A DNA stretch of 64,000 bases from SG8-4 sp964598225 (GTDB lineage: Bacteria > Planctomycetota > Phycisphaerae > Sedimentisphaerales > Anaerobacaceae), in the NCBI GenBank assembly GCA_964598225.1, contig CAZRBG010000002.1, positions 145,341-209,340 of the forward strand, written 5' to 3'. A model generated the notes under the pieces. The model was given only the letters and a program-made list of their open reading frames with translations, did no database searches and had not been told where the DNA came from. The stretch's first letter is position 1; the number at the start of each line of letters is the position of its first letter. A program made the translations under genes and the position numbers. Shown here piece by piece: positions 48,266-57,133 of the stretch.

Positions 48266-51200
48266 TCACAGATCGACCGTCAGTTCGTGAATCGACCAGT
48301 GCCAGGTGTCCGAGGAACCGGTTTGAACAATCTTTATGAATCTGGTTTTGACGGGTTTGTCGAACTTGATTTCGGTAATGGGCTTGACGCCTTTGCCCTT
48401 AGTCACTGGTTCGCCCCAGTCTCCACCGTCGAAAGAGACATAGACCTCGTAACCGCGAGGATAATCATTGGACGAACCGGTCGTATCGAGAGTAAGACCC
48501 TTGACCTTCCTCTCAACGCCCAGGTCGAGCACGAACCAGTCACCCGGTTTCATACCTCTGCCCGTGCTCCAGCGGGTGCTGCCATCGCCGTCGAGCGCAT
48601 TCCTTGCATTACCGTTGTTGCTAAACGCCTTGGCGCTGAGTCTCTTATTGAGCATGGCCTCTTCGATCTTCCTGAAGGCCAGTTCCGCCTCTTGCGACAA
48701 AGCCTTGTCTTTCATGCACTCTTTGGCAAGCTCCCGTGCCTCCTTACACGGATATTTGGACAAAGTCGATAGTATCATTTTCTTCTCTTGCTGTCGTTTC
48801 GCTGCGGCCATGCCGTCAGCCAACAAGCCAACGGTATCCGCTGAACTACGATTAGCCGGTAATCCAAGCAACTCTACGTAGCCACGAATTGCAAGCGTTT
48901 GCAGCGTCGAATTCTTCTCTTTAGTAGCAATTTTCAGCAGATCAGACAGCGGTGCGGGATCAGGCCAGTTCCCGAGGGCTCGGATGGCGGATTTTTTCAC
49001 CTCGGGATCCTTGCTGTCCAGTTGGCCCCGGACGGCTTTTATAGCGGCATCGCCATCAATATGCGGCAGTACGGCCAGCAAATTGGGCTTCACATTGTTT
49101 TCAGCTTTGTCCAGGGCGCTTATAACCGGTGCGGGATCCGGTTTTTCGAGCCGTCTTACAGTTGCGATTATCGCACGCTCGATTGCGGCCCGGTCGGTTC
49201 CGCTCTCGGCGGAAACCAGCATCGAAACCATTTTGGAAAGATCTTGCTGGCCCGCCAACTCTCCAAGAGCTCTGTATGCCGCCCGGCGGACCTGATCGTC
49301 CTTGTCCTCCGCTGCCTCGAACAGTGCCGCAACAGCTTCGGTCTGCTGACGATCGACAAGCGCTTTAATTGCGTTTACGCGAACCGCGGGCTCGGCGTTG
49401 CTCTGCGCTACTTTCGTCAATGCCGTTGTGACATTCTTTCCGGCGAGACGGCTGAGACCGTCCATTGCGGCTTCTCCGGTACTGTTCTCCGCGACGGAGG
49501 CGGTGGCCAGAAGCTCAACGTGGGAAGCATCTCCAAGCACAGAAAGCGCCTTTATAGCCGAAAGGCGGACTTCTTTGTTATCGCTTTTAACAGCCCCGGC
49601 GACATAGGGCGCTGCGCTTTTATCGTTACGCGCCTCGAGCGCGCTAAGCAGCACGATCCTGGCATTGGGTCCAAGACCATCAAGTTGTTCGGCAAGCGCT
49701 TTGGTGACCGCGGTGCCCGGCATTTCTGTCATGAACTTGCCCGCGGCGCGCTGAAGGTCAACGTCCTTGTCTTTGAGAAGGTCGATCACTACCGGCACCG
49801 CTTTTTCCTTCTCGGCTTGAACCAGGCCTTTGTAAGCGGCTACCCGAATCCATCTGCTATGGTCGGATGAGGTCATCTCGCGATAAATCTTAACCGCTTC
49901 ATCTTTCTGTCCCTCTTCAAGCATGCTGTCTGCGCACATCAGATAAGCGTTGTCTCGCTCAACTTTTAAGTTTGCCGGCACTTTCATCTTTGCCAAATTC
50001 TCGGCTGACTTTGGGCCGCCGATTCTTCCCAACGCTTCGATTGCGGCACGAGCAATTTTGACGTTGCCGTCGGCAGCAAGTTTCGCGATTTGGGCAACGG
50101 CCTTGCGATCTCCGCGCCGGCCGATGGAACCAATTACGCCGATTTTGAGGTCACCCTTTAACTGCGGCAGAATCTTGCGAAGAGCATCACCGGCCTCCGG
50201 CGCCGGCATGTGTTGCAGAGCGAATCGCGCCATGTGCGAAAGGTCCTCATCGTCAAGCAACTTCGCCAGAGCGGGAACAGACCGAGCCGAACCTGCTCGA
50301 CGCAGCATCCGGCAGACGAACTGCTTACCGGCGAAGGTCGTATCCGATGATTCCAGCGCCTTGAGCAATTCCACTTCGACCTGCGGAAATGAACGAGGTT
50401 CCACTGTTCTTATTTCCTCTTCAATATTTGCCAGAGCCCGGCGGGATTTGCCGAAGTCGTACTCCTCAATCGCACTGTAATCGGCCGACAGGTTTGTGTG
50501 CAAGCTTACTTTGTCGGCCGTGGGAAAGTGACCGGGCGCCTCTATCCGTGTTACCCGCCCGGTGGCAGCCCATTCTGCGCCGCGCTGGAAGGTTGTTATG
50601 AATCCAACGCAACGCAACTGTTCGACGTTGTGGCCAATGGCCGTGTGGAACACTCGTCCCTTGCCGTACCGTATGGTCATCAGCATAGGCTCGTGCTCGC
50701 CGGTGCCTTTCTTCTTCGGATCGGCGTGAGCGGTCGCAAGGACCGTCACGTTTTTGGCAGGTCCTCTCAGATTGCTGTAAAGTTCATCCTTTGTGTGCAT
50801 CCACTTTTCCGGAAGACCGGCCGTGATTGGATGAGTGCGATCTCGCATGACGATTTGAAAGTCGTGCTGAGGCCCGTGACTTCCGCCGCGACCGGGGGAG
50901 CGGTCCAGAACGACTTTCCCGTCGCGGTAACGTATCTTTGGGCCGGACTTCTCGTTTCTTCCGCCCCATCCGCCTACGGCTATCATCTCGTTCCATTCTT
51001 TCCATTTGGGAAACGCGTTATCCGCGGCGTGATAAACGACCAGCCCGCCGCCGTTACTCATGTAATCGACCAAAGCATCTTGAGTCTCTTCGGGCCATTC
51101 ATCACCGTTGTAGTTTGAGACGACTACGTCGTACTCAGCGAATTCCGGCTTGAATGAGTCCATAGGTTTACCTTTAGCGGGCGCGGTCGCCACGTCAACT

Positions 51201-51955
51201 GCAAACAGACCGGTTTCCTCAAGCAGATTCTTGAGCACAGGTGTTGTCCCTTTCCAGTTATGGTTGTTCTGGCCGTCGACGATCAGCGCTTTCAGTTGCT
51301 CTCTGTTATTTCTCGTGAGGTCTTTGATCCGAATATTGCGCCACTTAATCTTCTTGCCCGCTTCTTTCGAACTGTGTACCTGAAGAGCAATGAATCCCGT
51401 CGAGGTCATGTTATCCCGCAGGTCGGCTGCCGGCACGCCGTTTATCCACGTTCGTATTCTGTCTCCGATAGCCTCGATGCGATAATGGTTCCAATCGTTT
51501 TGCTTGAAGGCCTTCTGCGCTTTCGGCTTGTCTTTGAGCGGAAATAGCCAGCCTCGGCGGGCCTCGTCATAGATGCCGGCGCTCCAGGCGCGGTCGGACG
51601 TATCGATCTCAACCTGATAACCGTGGACGCGCCCGTTCTTGTAATGCTCCCAGCTTTGGCTGCGAATCTGTATCCCCGAATTCATGCCGGGCTCGACCAG
51701 GAAATCCAGTTCAAGAATGAAATCGGTATAATTCTTCCGGGTGCAGAGGAAGCTGTTGGGCGTGTTGAGGACTGTTGTGCCGATGATCATTCCGTCCTCG
51801 ACGGCGTATTTTGCCTTGCCGTTCCGCTGAATCCAGCCGTTGAGGGTCTTGCCGTCGAAAAGATTCTCCCACTCGGCGTCGGCGGCCGATGACATACTCG
51901 AAAGCGACAATAACGCTATGCCGAATACGAGTATAATTGCTTTTAGTCTTTTCAT
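48266..51955 (-). CDS. Exported DUF1080-ThuA-HEAT-discoidin multidomain protein
   Basis: A 1229-residue exported protein with a signal peptide (about 1-24). Domains in order are: DUF1080/3-keto-disaccharide hydrolase-like (about 28-208; ENLFDGKTLNGW, YTDFILELDFLVEPGMNSGI); ThuA-like (about 220-470; LKALIVDGQNNHNWKGTTPV, GGGLVVYHAADNAFPKW); a long HEAT-repeat scaffold (about 515-1080); and a discoidin/F5-8C domain (about 1085-1229; ALDGDGSTRWSTG). This chain is common in planctomycetes and is thought to degrade or sense polysaccharide. AAGGAG precedes the ATG. A Gfo/Idh oxidoreductase gene lies upstream on the same strand. Confidence 0.9.
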   Translation of the reverse strand: MKRLKAIILVFGIALLSLSSMSSAADAEWENLFDGKTLNGWIQRNGKAKYAVEDGMIIGTTVLNTPNSFLCTRKNYTDFILELDFLVEPGMNSGIQIRSQSWEHYKNGRVHGYQVEIDTSDRAWSAGIYDEARRGWLFPLKDKPKAQKAFKQNDWNHYRIEAIGDRIRTWINGVPAADLRDNMTSTGFIALQVHSSKEAGKKIKWRNIRIKDLTRNNREQLKALIVDGQNNHNWKGTTPVLKNLLEETGLFAVDVATAPAKGKPMDSFKPEFAEYDVVVSNYNGDEWPEETQDALVDYMSNGGGLVVYHAADNAFPKWKEWNEMIAVGGWGGRNEKSGPKIRYRDGKVVLDRSPGRGGSHGPQHDFQIVMRDRTHPITAGLPEKWMHTKDELYSNLRGPAKNVTVLATAHADPKKKGTGEHEPMLMTIRYGKGRVFHTAIGHNVEQLRCVGFITTFQRGAEWAATGRVTRIEAPGHFPTADKVSLHTNLSADYSAIEEYDFGKSRRALANIEEEIRTVEPRSFPQVEVELLKALESSDTTFAGKQFVCRMLRRAGSARSVPALAKLLDDEDLSHMARFALQHMPAPEAGDALRKILPQLKGDLKIGVIGSIGRRGDRKAVAQIAKLAADGNVKIARAAIEALGRIGGPKSAENLAKMKVPANLKVERDNAYLMCADSMLEEGQKDEAVKIYREMTSSDHSRWIRVAAYKGLVQAEKEKAVPVVIDLLKDKDVDLQRAAGKFMTEMPGTAVTKALAEQLDGLGPNARIVLLSALEARNDKSAAPYVAGAVKSDNKEVRLSAIKALSVLGDASHVELLATASVAENSTGEAAMDGLSRLAGKNVTTALTKVAQSNAEPAVRVNAIKALVDRQQTEAVAALFEAAEDKDDQVRRAAYRALGELAGQQDLSKMVSMLVSAESGTDRAAIERAIIATVRRLEKPDPAPVISALDKAENNVKPNLLAVLPHIDGDAAIKAVRGQLDSKDPEVKKSAIRALGNWPDPAPLSDLLKIATKEKNSTLQTLAIRGYVELLGLPANRSSADTVGLLADGMAAAKRQQEKKMILSTLSKYPCKEARELAKECMKDKALSQEAELAFRKIEEAMLNKRLSAKAFSNNGNARNALDGDGSTRWSTGRGMKPGDWFVLDLGVERKVKGLTLDTTGSSNDYPRGYEVYVSFDGGDWGEPVTKGKGVKPITEIKFDKPVKTRFIKIVQTGSSDTWHWSIHELTVDL

Positions 51956-52015
51956 TTTTGTTGCTCCTTGATTCTCGTTGCCTGAAGTTCCTCCGGCATC
52001 GAGCCTTCATGGTAT

Positions 52016-53305
52016 TTACAGGACCCAGGGTTCGCGATACGACCTGCCGAGCAGTGCGCTTGCTTCGGCATCACCTACGATCTGTTCATTTTCGGGGTCC
52101 CACTTGATCTTGCGTCCCGTGAGCATGGCGATCTCGCCGAGCAGGCCGACGCTGATCGACCGGTGACCCACCTCGACCGGGCAGATCGGCAGCTTGCGGC
52201 TCTTAACGCAATCGAGGAAGTTTTGCTTGTGGTCCCTGCTCTCGTAAAGTCTTATTTCGTTGGGGCCGATCTCTTCGGTGAGTATCGTGTCATCCGATGC
52301 CCTCAGTCCGCCGCGATTGACGTGTATCCAGCCCTTCTCGCCGTACCACTTCGCGCCCTGGGTGAGTTGCTTGTTATTGGCGACCGTCATCACGATTCCG
52401 TCGGCATACTTGCACGTGAACTTGTATTCGGTCGGGACGTTGTAAAGCCCGTTGTTCGGATAATTGCCCTTGCCCTCGACTTCAACCGGCCCGGTGTAGT
52501 CCCAGCCCATGCCCCAATGGGCGATGTCGATATGATGCCCGGCCCAGTCGGTTAGCTGGCCGCCCGAGTAGTCCATGATCCATCGCCAGTTCCAGTGGAC
52601 CACGCCGCGGTACGGCACGTACGGCGCCGGGCCGAGCCAGAAGTTCCAGTCGAGACCTTTCGGCGGCTCCTGCACGCTCTTGACGTCCGTTGCGCTGCCC
52701 GTGGGCAGTCCCACTTCGATCTTCTGGATCTTGCCGATGCGCCCGTTGCGGACGAGCTCGCAAGCACGGCGGAACTTATAGTTCGACCTTTGCTGGCTTC
52801 CCGTCTGCCAGACCCGGCTGTATCTGTGTACCGCCTTGCAGATAGCGCGTCCTTCGCGGATCGAGCGGGCCAGCGGCTTCTGCCCGTGGATGTCCAGGCC
52901 GGCTCTCGCCGCCGCGACGGCGGGGATGGCGTGCCAGTGGTCGGGCAGCGCCAGTTGCACCGCGTCGAGGTCGCCGCGACCGATCAGCTCGCGGAAGTCC
53001 TTGTATGCCTTGCAGTTGCTGTTGCCGTATTTCTCATTGACGATCTGCTTTGCTCTGTCGAGATGCCCCTCGTCGACGTCGCAGACGGCTACCATCTGAA
53101 CTTGTGACTCTTTGCTCAAAAAACCCCGCATATCACCGGTTCCCTGCGAGCCGACGCCGATAGCTCCCATGACGATTCGATTGCTCGGAGCCTCCGCGCC
53201 GAAGACGTTAGCCGGGACAATGCTCGGCAGCGCTACGCCCGCACCCGCCGCGGCTGCGCCCCGTCTCAATAAGCTCCTGCGGGTAATCAACTTACGTTCG
53301 TTCAT
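52016..53305 (-). CDS. Tat-exported Gfo/Idh/MocA family oxidoreductase
   Basis: A 429-residue protein with a Tat leader (RRSLLRRGAAAAGAGVALPS) and a dinucleotide fold (VMGAIGVGSQGTGDMRGFL), then VAVCDVDEGHLDRAKQIV. The catalytic lysine region is HGQKPLARSIREGR, with Q where most relatives have E before KP. LDWNFWLGPAPYVPYRGVVH is typical of planctomycete members. It likely oxidises a sugar at the cell exterior side of the inner membrane, using bound NAD. GGAG lies before the ATG. It precedes the DUF1080/ThuA gene on the same strand and may share its transcript. Confidence 0.9.
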   Translation of the reverse strand: MNERKLITRRSLLRRGAAAAGAGVALPSIVPANVFGAEAPSNRIVMGAIGVGSQGTGDMRGFLSKESQVQMVAVCDVDEGHLDRAKQIVNEKYGNSNCKAYKDFRELIGRGDLDAVQLALPDHWHAIPAVAAARAGLDIHGQKPLARSIREGRAICKAVHRYSRVWQTGSQQRSNYKFRRACELVRNGRIGKIQKIEVGLPTGSATDVKSVQEPPKGLDWNFWLGPAPYVPYRGVVHWNWRWIMDYSGGQLTDWAGHHIDIAHWGMGWDYTGPVEVEGKGNYPNNGLYNVPTEYKFTCKYADGIVMTVANNKQLTQGAKWYGEKGWIHVNRGGLRASDDTILTEEIGPNEIRLYESRDHKQNFLDCVKSRKLPICPVEVGHRSISVGLLGEIAMLTGRKIKWDPENEQIVGDAEASALLGRSYREPWVL

Positions 53306-53576
53306 AATGCTCTCCTTCTTAAATGTGTGCCGGCTCGCGAGATCGAAATCCGGTTCTCGCGCAGACCCGGCCCTGGAACACTATAGTACCATTATCTGAG
53401 CCGTTTGCAAGGCGCTGCATTCCAAACATTTTCATCGCTGCTATAGTGAGCATCAAGCTACTCTCCGCCGGCAAGAGTTCCCAGTCATTCGCCGATGATC
53501 GGCAGCCTCGTCCCGATTGTCGTTTGTCGGGATGGGGCCGGTCCTTGCCGTTCAGCACAGGTTTTGTTGAGGCCCA

Positions 53577-55421
53577 CTATTCGATCTGTGTTGTTGCCTT
53601 CTTCAGGTGTATTTGAATGACGGTAATGTCGGCCGGGGTTATGCCGCTTATTCGTGAGGCCTGAGCGAGTGTGGCCGGCTGAAAGGCCGACAGCTTGTCC
53701 CTGGCCTCAATTCTCAGATGCTGAATGCCGGCGTAATCGAGGTCGGGCGGAATTCTCTTGCTTTCGAGGCTTCGCAGCCCGGCCACGAGCTTTTCCTGCT
53801 TGGTCAGATAGCCCTCGTACTTGGCGTCGATGATAACCGCCTGCAAAATATCATGGGTGAGGTACTTTTCTTTGACCTCCGGCAGCTCTGCGAGAGTTGC
53901 GGCCAATGGACTATTAGGGCGACGAAGCTGATCCCACATATTCACCCCGTTGCCGTCCGAAGTTGTCGAGTTTTTCAAATAGCTCTTGAGATTGTCGATT
54001 CGAGTGACCTTAGCCTGAAACTTCTCCCAGCGCCGGTCATCGACAAGCCCAACCGCTCTGCCGATCTGCGAGAGTCGACGGTCGGCGTTGTCGGCTCTCA
54101 GCGACAGGCGATACTCAGCCCGCGACGTGAACATTCGATACGGCTCGTCGATGCCTTTTGTTAGCAAGTCGTCTATCATCACGCCAATGTAAGCCTGATC
54201 CCTGCCGAGAACTATCGGTTCGACGCCCTGAAGTTTCCTCGCGGCGTTAATTCCGGCGACGATTCCCTGTCCGGCGGCCTCTTCGTAGCCGCTCGTGCCG
54301 TTTATCTGGCCGGCAAGGAACAAACCGGAAATCTTTTTCGTCTCGAGGCTCTGCCGTAACTGCATCGGCGGGCAATAATCGTACTCGATTGCGTAGCCGT
54401 AATGGACGATCCGGGCGTTCTCGGCACCCGGCAGGAGCTTAAAGATTCGGTCCTGGATGTCTTTCGGCACGGAGGTGCTGACGCCGTTGCAGTAGATAGT
54501 AGTTATCTCCTCATCCTCCGGCTCCAGGAACACCTGATGCCGGGCTTTGTTGCCGAAGCGCACGATCTTGGTCTCGATGCTTGGACAGTAACGGGGACCG
54601 GTCGACATGATCTGGCCCGAGTACAGCGGCGCTCGGTGCAGGTTTTCGCGGATCAGCTCGTGAATCTTCTCGTTAGTGTAAGTGATCCAGCAGGGAATCT
54701 GAGGCCGCTCGATTCTTTCGGTCATGAACGAGAACGGCACGGGTTCATCGTCGCCGTGCTGGATTTCGAGCTTGTCCAGATCAACCGTTGCCGCATCCAG
54801 CCTCGCGGGCGTGCCGGTCTTTAGCCTTTTGAGTTCCAGGCCCATCTGGCGCAAGCTGTCGGAAAGTTCATTTGCCGCCGGTTCGTCGAGCCTTCCTCCG
54901 GGCAACTGCTCTGTCCCGATATGCATCAGGCCCCGAAGAAAAGTCCCGGCCGTCAGAATCACCGCCGGGGCCCTGTACTCTCTGCCGTCGCCGCATTTGA
55001 CCGCTCGAACGGCGTTGTTCTCGACGACGATCTGCGTAACCATCGCCTCGGCGATAGTGAGGTTCGGCGTCTGTTCGAGCAGCCCGCGAACGCGGGCCTT
55101 ATATCTGTACTTGTCGGTCTGTGCCCTCGGGGCGCGCACGGCGGGGCCTTTCGAGCGGTTGAGCAGGCGAAACTGAATCCCGGCGGCATCGGCCGCAAGG
55201 CCCATCAGCCCGCCTAGCGCATCGACTTCGCGCGCAATCTGCCCCTTCGCAAGCCCGCCGATAGCCGGATTGCAGCTCATCTTGCCGATAGTATCGGCGC
55301 TGATCGTCAAAAGACAGGTACGCGCACCGATCTTCGCCGCCGCATGAGCCGCCTCAACCCCGGCATGACCTCCACCTACGACAATACAGTCAAAATCATT
55401 CGTTCTGGTCTTGTTAAGCAT
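53577..55421 (-). CDS. mnmG: tRNA uridine-5-carboxymethylaminomethyl(34) synthesis enzyme
   Basis: A 614-residue flavoprotein that, with MnmE, modifies the wobble uridine of several tRNAs. The FAD site is DCIVVGGGHAGVEAAHAA. It has the conserved SCNPAIGGLAKGQIAREVDA, GPAVRAPRAQTDKYRY, GTFLRGLMHIG, PGRLDEP-like text (LPGGRLDEPAANELSDSL), ISGLFLAGQINGTSGYEEA and the helical C-terminus (ARISGITPADITVIQIHLKK). Length is normal for the family. The ATG lacks a strong ribosome site. A 270-base gap upstream of the Gfo/Idh gene shows nothing notable. Confidence 0.96.
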   Translation of the reverse strand: MLNKTRTNDFDCIVVGGGHAGVEAAHAAAKIGARTCLLTISADTIGKMSCNPAIGGLAKGQIAREVDALGGLMGLAADAAGIQFRLLNRSKGPAVRAPRAQTDKYRYKARVRGLLEQTPNLTIAEAMVTQIVVENNAVRAVKCGDGREYRAPAVILTAGTFLRGLMHIGTEQLPGGRLDEPAANELSDSLRQMGLELKRLKTGTPARLDAATVDLDKLEIQHGDDEPVPFSFMTERIERPQIPCWITYTNEKIHELIRENLHRAPLYSGQIMSTGPRYCPSIETKIVRFGNKARHQVFLEPEDEEITTIYCNGVSTSVPKDIQDRIFKLLPGAENARIVHYGYAIEYDYCPPMQLRQSLETKKISGLFLAGQINGTSGYEEAAGQGIVAGINAARKLQGVEPIVLGRDQAYIGVMIDDLLTKGIDEPYRMFTSRAEYRLSLRADNADRRLSQIGRAVGLVDDRRWEKFQAKVTRIDNLKSYLKNSTTSDGNGVNMWDQLRRPNSPLAATLAELPEVKEKYLTHDILQAVIIDAKYEGYLTKQEKLVAGLRSLESKRIPPDLDYAGIQHLRIEARDKLSAFQPATLAQASRISGITPADITVIQIHLKKATTQIE

Positions 55422-55461
55422 ATGCTGTCAGTATAGCTTTTTGAACCTTCATAGCCAAGCC

Positions 55462-55489
55462 TTGACATTTGCCGCTATTTTCCGATAAT
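55462..55489 (+). promoter_or_regulatory. Probable promoter of the GYF/bPH2 gene
   Basis: TTGACA (55462-55467) and GATAAT (55484-55489) are 16 bases apart, about 180 bases before the start codon at 55673. Confidence 0.5.
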
Positions 55490-55672
55490 AGTATTCAGAC
55501 GGTGGGAAACAAACCCTGCAATACTGGAGAACCGGTCTTGGTGGAGAAGTTTCGGTGCGCAACAGGGATGCCTATACTGGTTTGGAGCGCTATGAAGATG
55601 TGTCACAACTGATGGTCGGCAGCCAGAAGGTCTGCCGGCACTATGGCGTGTGTTAATCCTGGAGGACTGACG

Positions 55673-56461
55673 ATGGGTAAGCAGTACTGGCTCAAGCTCG
55701 GTGACGCGGTTACCGGGCCGTTTACAGGTTCACAGATTCGCCAATTTGCGACACTTGGCCAAATCCGAGGCGAACACAGCATCAGCCCCGACAAGGTCAA
55801 GTGGGTCAGTGCAATTAAAGTCAAAGGTCTGGATCTTGCGCCGGGGACGGACGCCCCCGCCGGTTTATCCACGCAACTGAAGCTGGACAATCAGACCAAT
55901 ACGACCGTAACGACATTGGGACCGAACCGGGCTGGAACCAAAGAATGTCCCTTCTGCGCCGAAGAGATACTTGCCAAGGCGCGCAAGTGCAAGCACTGTG
56001 GCGAGTTCCTTGACGGGACTGTCACTAGCGCAAGATCCCGTTCTCGTCTCGATCCAGGGCCGGAGAAGATTCTCTGGGAAGAAAATCCCTCCCTGCTGGC
56101 CTATGTCGGCCTGCTGTTGTTCGGGGCAATGCTGATTCTCGCATTTGGTCTGGGTATTATCATCATAGTCCTGGCGATCCTCGATCAGAAAAACCGCGTA
56201 TACACAATCACGAACCACAAGGTTATGCTCAAATGGGGAATCATCTCGAACGTCACAAAGGAAGTAGCGATTCGCGACATCAGAAACATAAACCTAACGC
56301 AGGGCATATTCGGACGAATATTCGGCATAGGCACGATCGCAGTAGCATCAGCCGGAACCGGCACAGTAGATGTGTCATTCTTCGGAGTCGAAGACCCCAC
56401 GATGGTCCGCAATCTCATACGTAAGATCAAAGACGACTCAACCACCCACTCCTGGGAGTAG
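55673..56461 (+). CDS. Membrane protein with GYF-like, zinc-ribbon and bacterial PH domains
   Basis: A 262-residue protein. It begins with a GYF_2-like module (YWLKLGDAVTGPFTGSQIRQ, 3-55). A zinc ribbon follows (CPFCAEEILAKARKCKHCG, about 91-109), then a membrane hairpin (LAYVGLLLFGAMLILAFGLG, about 142-175). A bPH2 (DUF304) domain closes it: YTITNHKVMLKWGIISN, VAIRDIRNINLTQGIFGR and VDVSFFGVEDP. The role is unknown; similar proteins may sense membrane state. GGAGG stands before ATG 55673, which rules out the start 10 codons upstream. Confidence 0.85.
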   Translation: MGKQYWLKLGDAVTGPFTGSQIRQFATLGQIRGEHSISPDKVKWVSAIKVKGLDLAPGTDAPAGLSTQLKLDNQTNTTVTTLGPNRAGTKECPFCAEEILAKARKCKHCGEFLDGTVTSARSRSRLDPGPEKILWEENPSLLAYVGLLLFGAMLILAFGLGIIIIVLAILDQKNRVYTITNHKVMLKWGIISNVTKEVAIRDIRNINLTQGIFGRIFGIGTIAVASAGTGTVDVSFFGVEDPTMVRNLIRKIKDDSTTHSWE

Positions 56462-56483
56462 ACGGCAAAACAAAGAACAGCCA

Positions 56484-56775
56484 TTCGAGATAGTCATCTA
56501 TTCATATCGACGGAAAAAAATGCTGTCCGGCATCTCCAACAAGAGAGAGTTGAGATAATTAAAAAACCTCTCGGCCTTCAAAGATGTCCCTCTTACTGCC
56601 GGACACTTCGAAAAAGCTGCCGAATTCAGCAATGCGTGCAGGAAGAAAGGCATTCAGGGGTTCCACTGTGGACTTCCTGATCTGTGCCGTCGCTCACCTG
56701 GAAAACCTCGCGATTTTCACAACAGATAATGACTTCGAAAACTACGCCAAGTTCTTGCCAACAGAGCTGCTGTAA
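56484..56775 (+). pseudogene. Decayed VapC (PIN domain) toxin copy
   Basis: Read with frame changes, the DNA encodes MLSGISNKREL, a stop (TAA), then LSAFKDVPLTAGHFEKAAEF, CRKKGIQG, a one-base insertion in GGGG, then STVDFLICAVAHLENLAIF and FTTDNDFENYAKFL. This matches the second half of the intact VapC at 62418-62810 and its last 100 bases differ at about one position in ten. The first half and any vapB partner are missing. It is a clear remnant of a second toxin locus. Confidence 0.8.
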
Positions 56776-57133
56776 ACGTTCTCATTGTTCAAGCGACATA
56801 TTGTGATGGTTTGCCAAGAAAGCCTGATCGCCTTGAGCAGACCGAATGGCTTACAAACTGACTCAAACTTGGTAACAATAGTCGTGCGGACGGTAATGGA
56901 CGAGACGATCAATTCGATCAGGAACAGAACTATCTATGGCGTTTCCAGATGACATTGGGTTCCCGGACAAGGTTGTCTTTGCCTAACAACAAGGCGGAGC
57001 ATCCTTCGACCTATATTCAAGCCGAAGGAGCTCCGTCTTTTTTGGATGAGCAACATTAGCGATCCCGCGGAAGTCAGCGATCAACAATGTTGTCATTTCA
57101 GTCATATCTGCGATTCTACATCTTCGGCTGATC
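56776..57133. other. Gene-free interval
   Basis: Except for the terminator at 56993-57043, these 360 bases show no gene. The open frame at 57046-57324 is antisense to the end of the InlB-repeat gene and is not supported. Confidence 0.5.
56993..57043 (+). terminator. Rho-independent terminator
   Basis: GGCGGAGC-TCCTTCG pairs with CGAAGGA-GCTCCGTC around a 14-base loop and is followed by a T-run (TTTTTTT) at 57037-57043. It lies downstream of the vapC remnant on the plus strand. Confidence 0.8.
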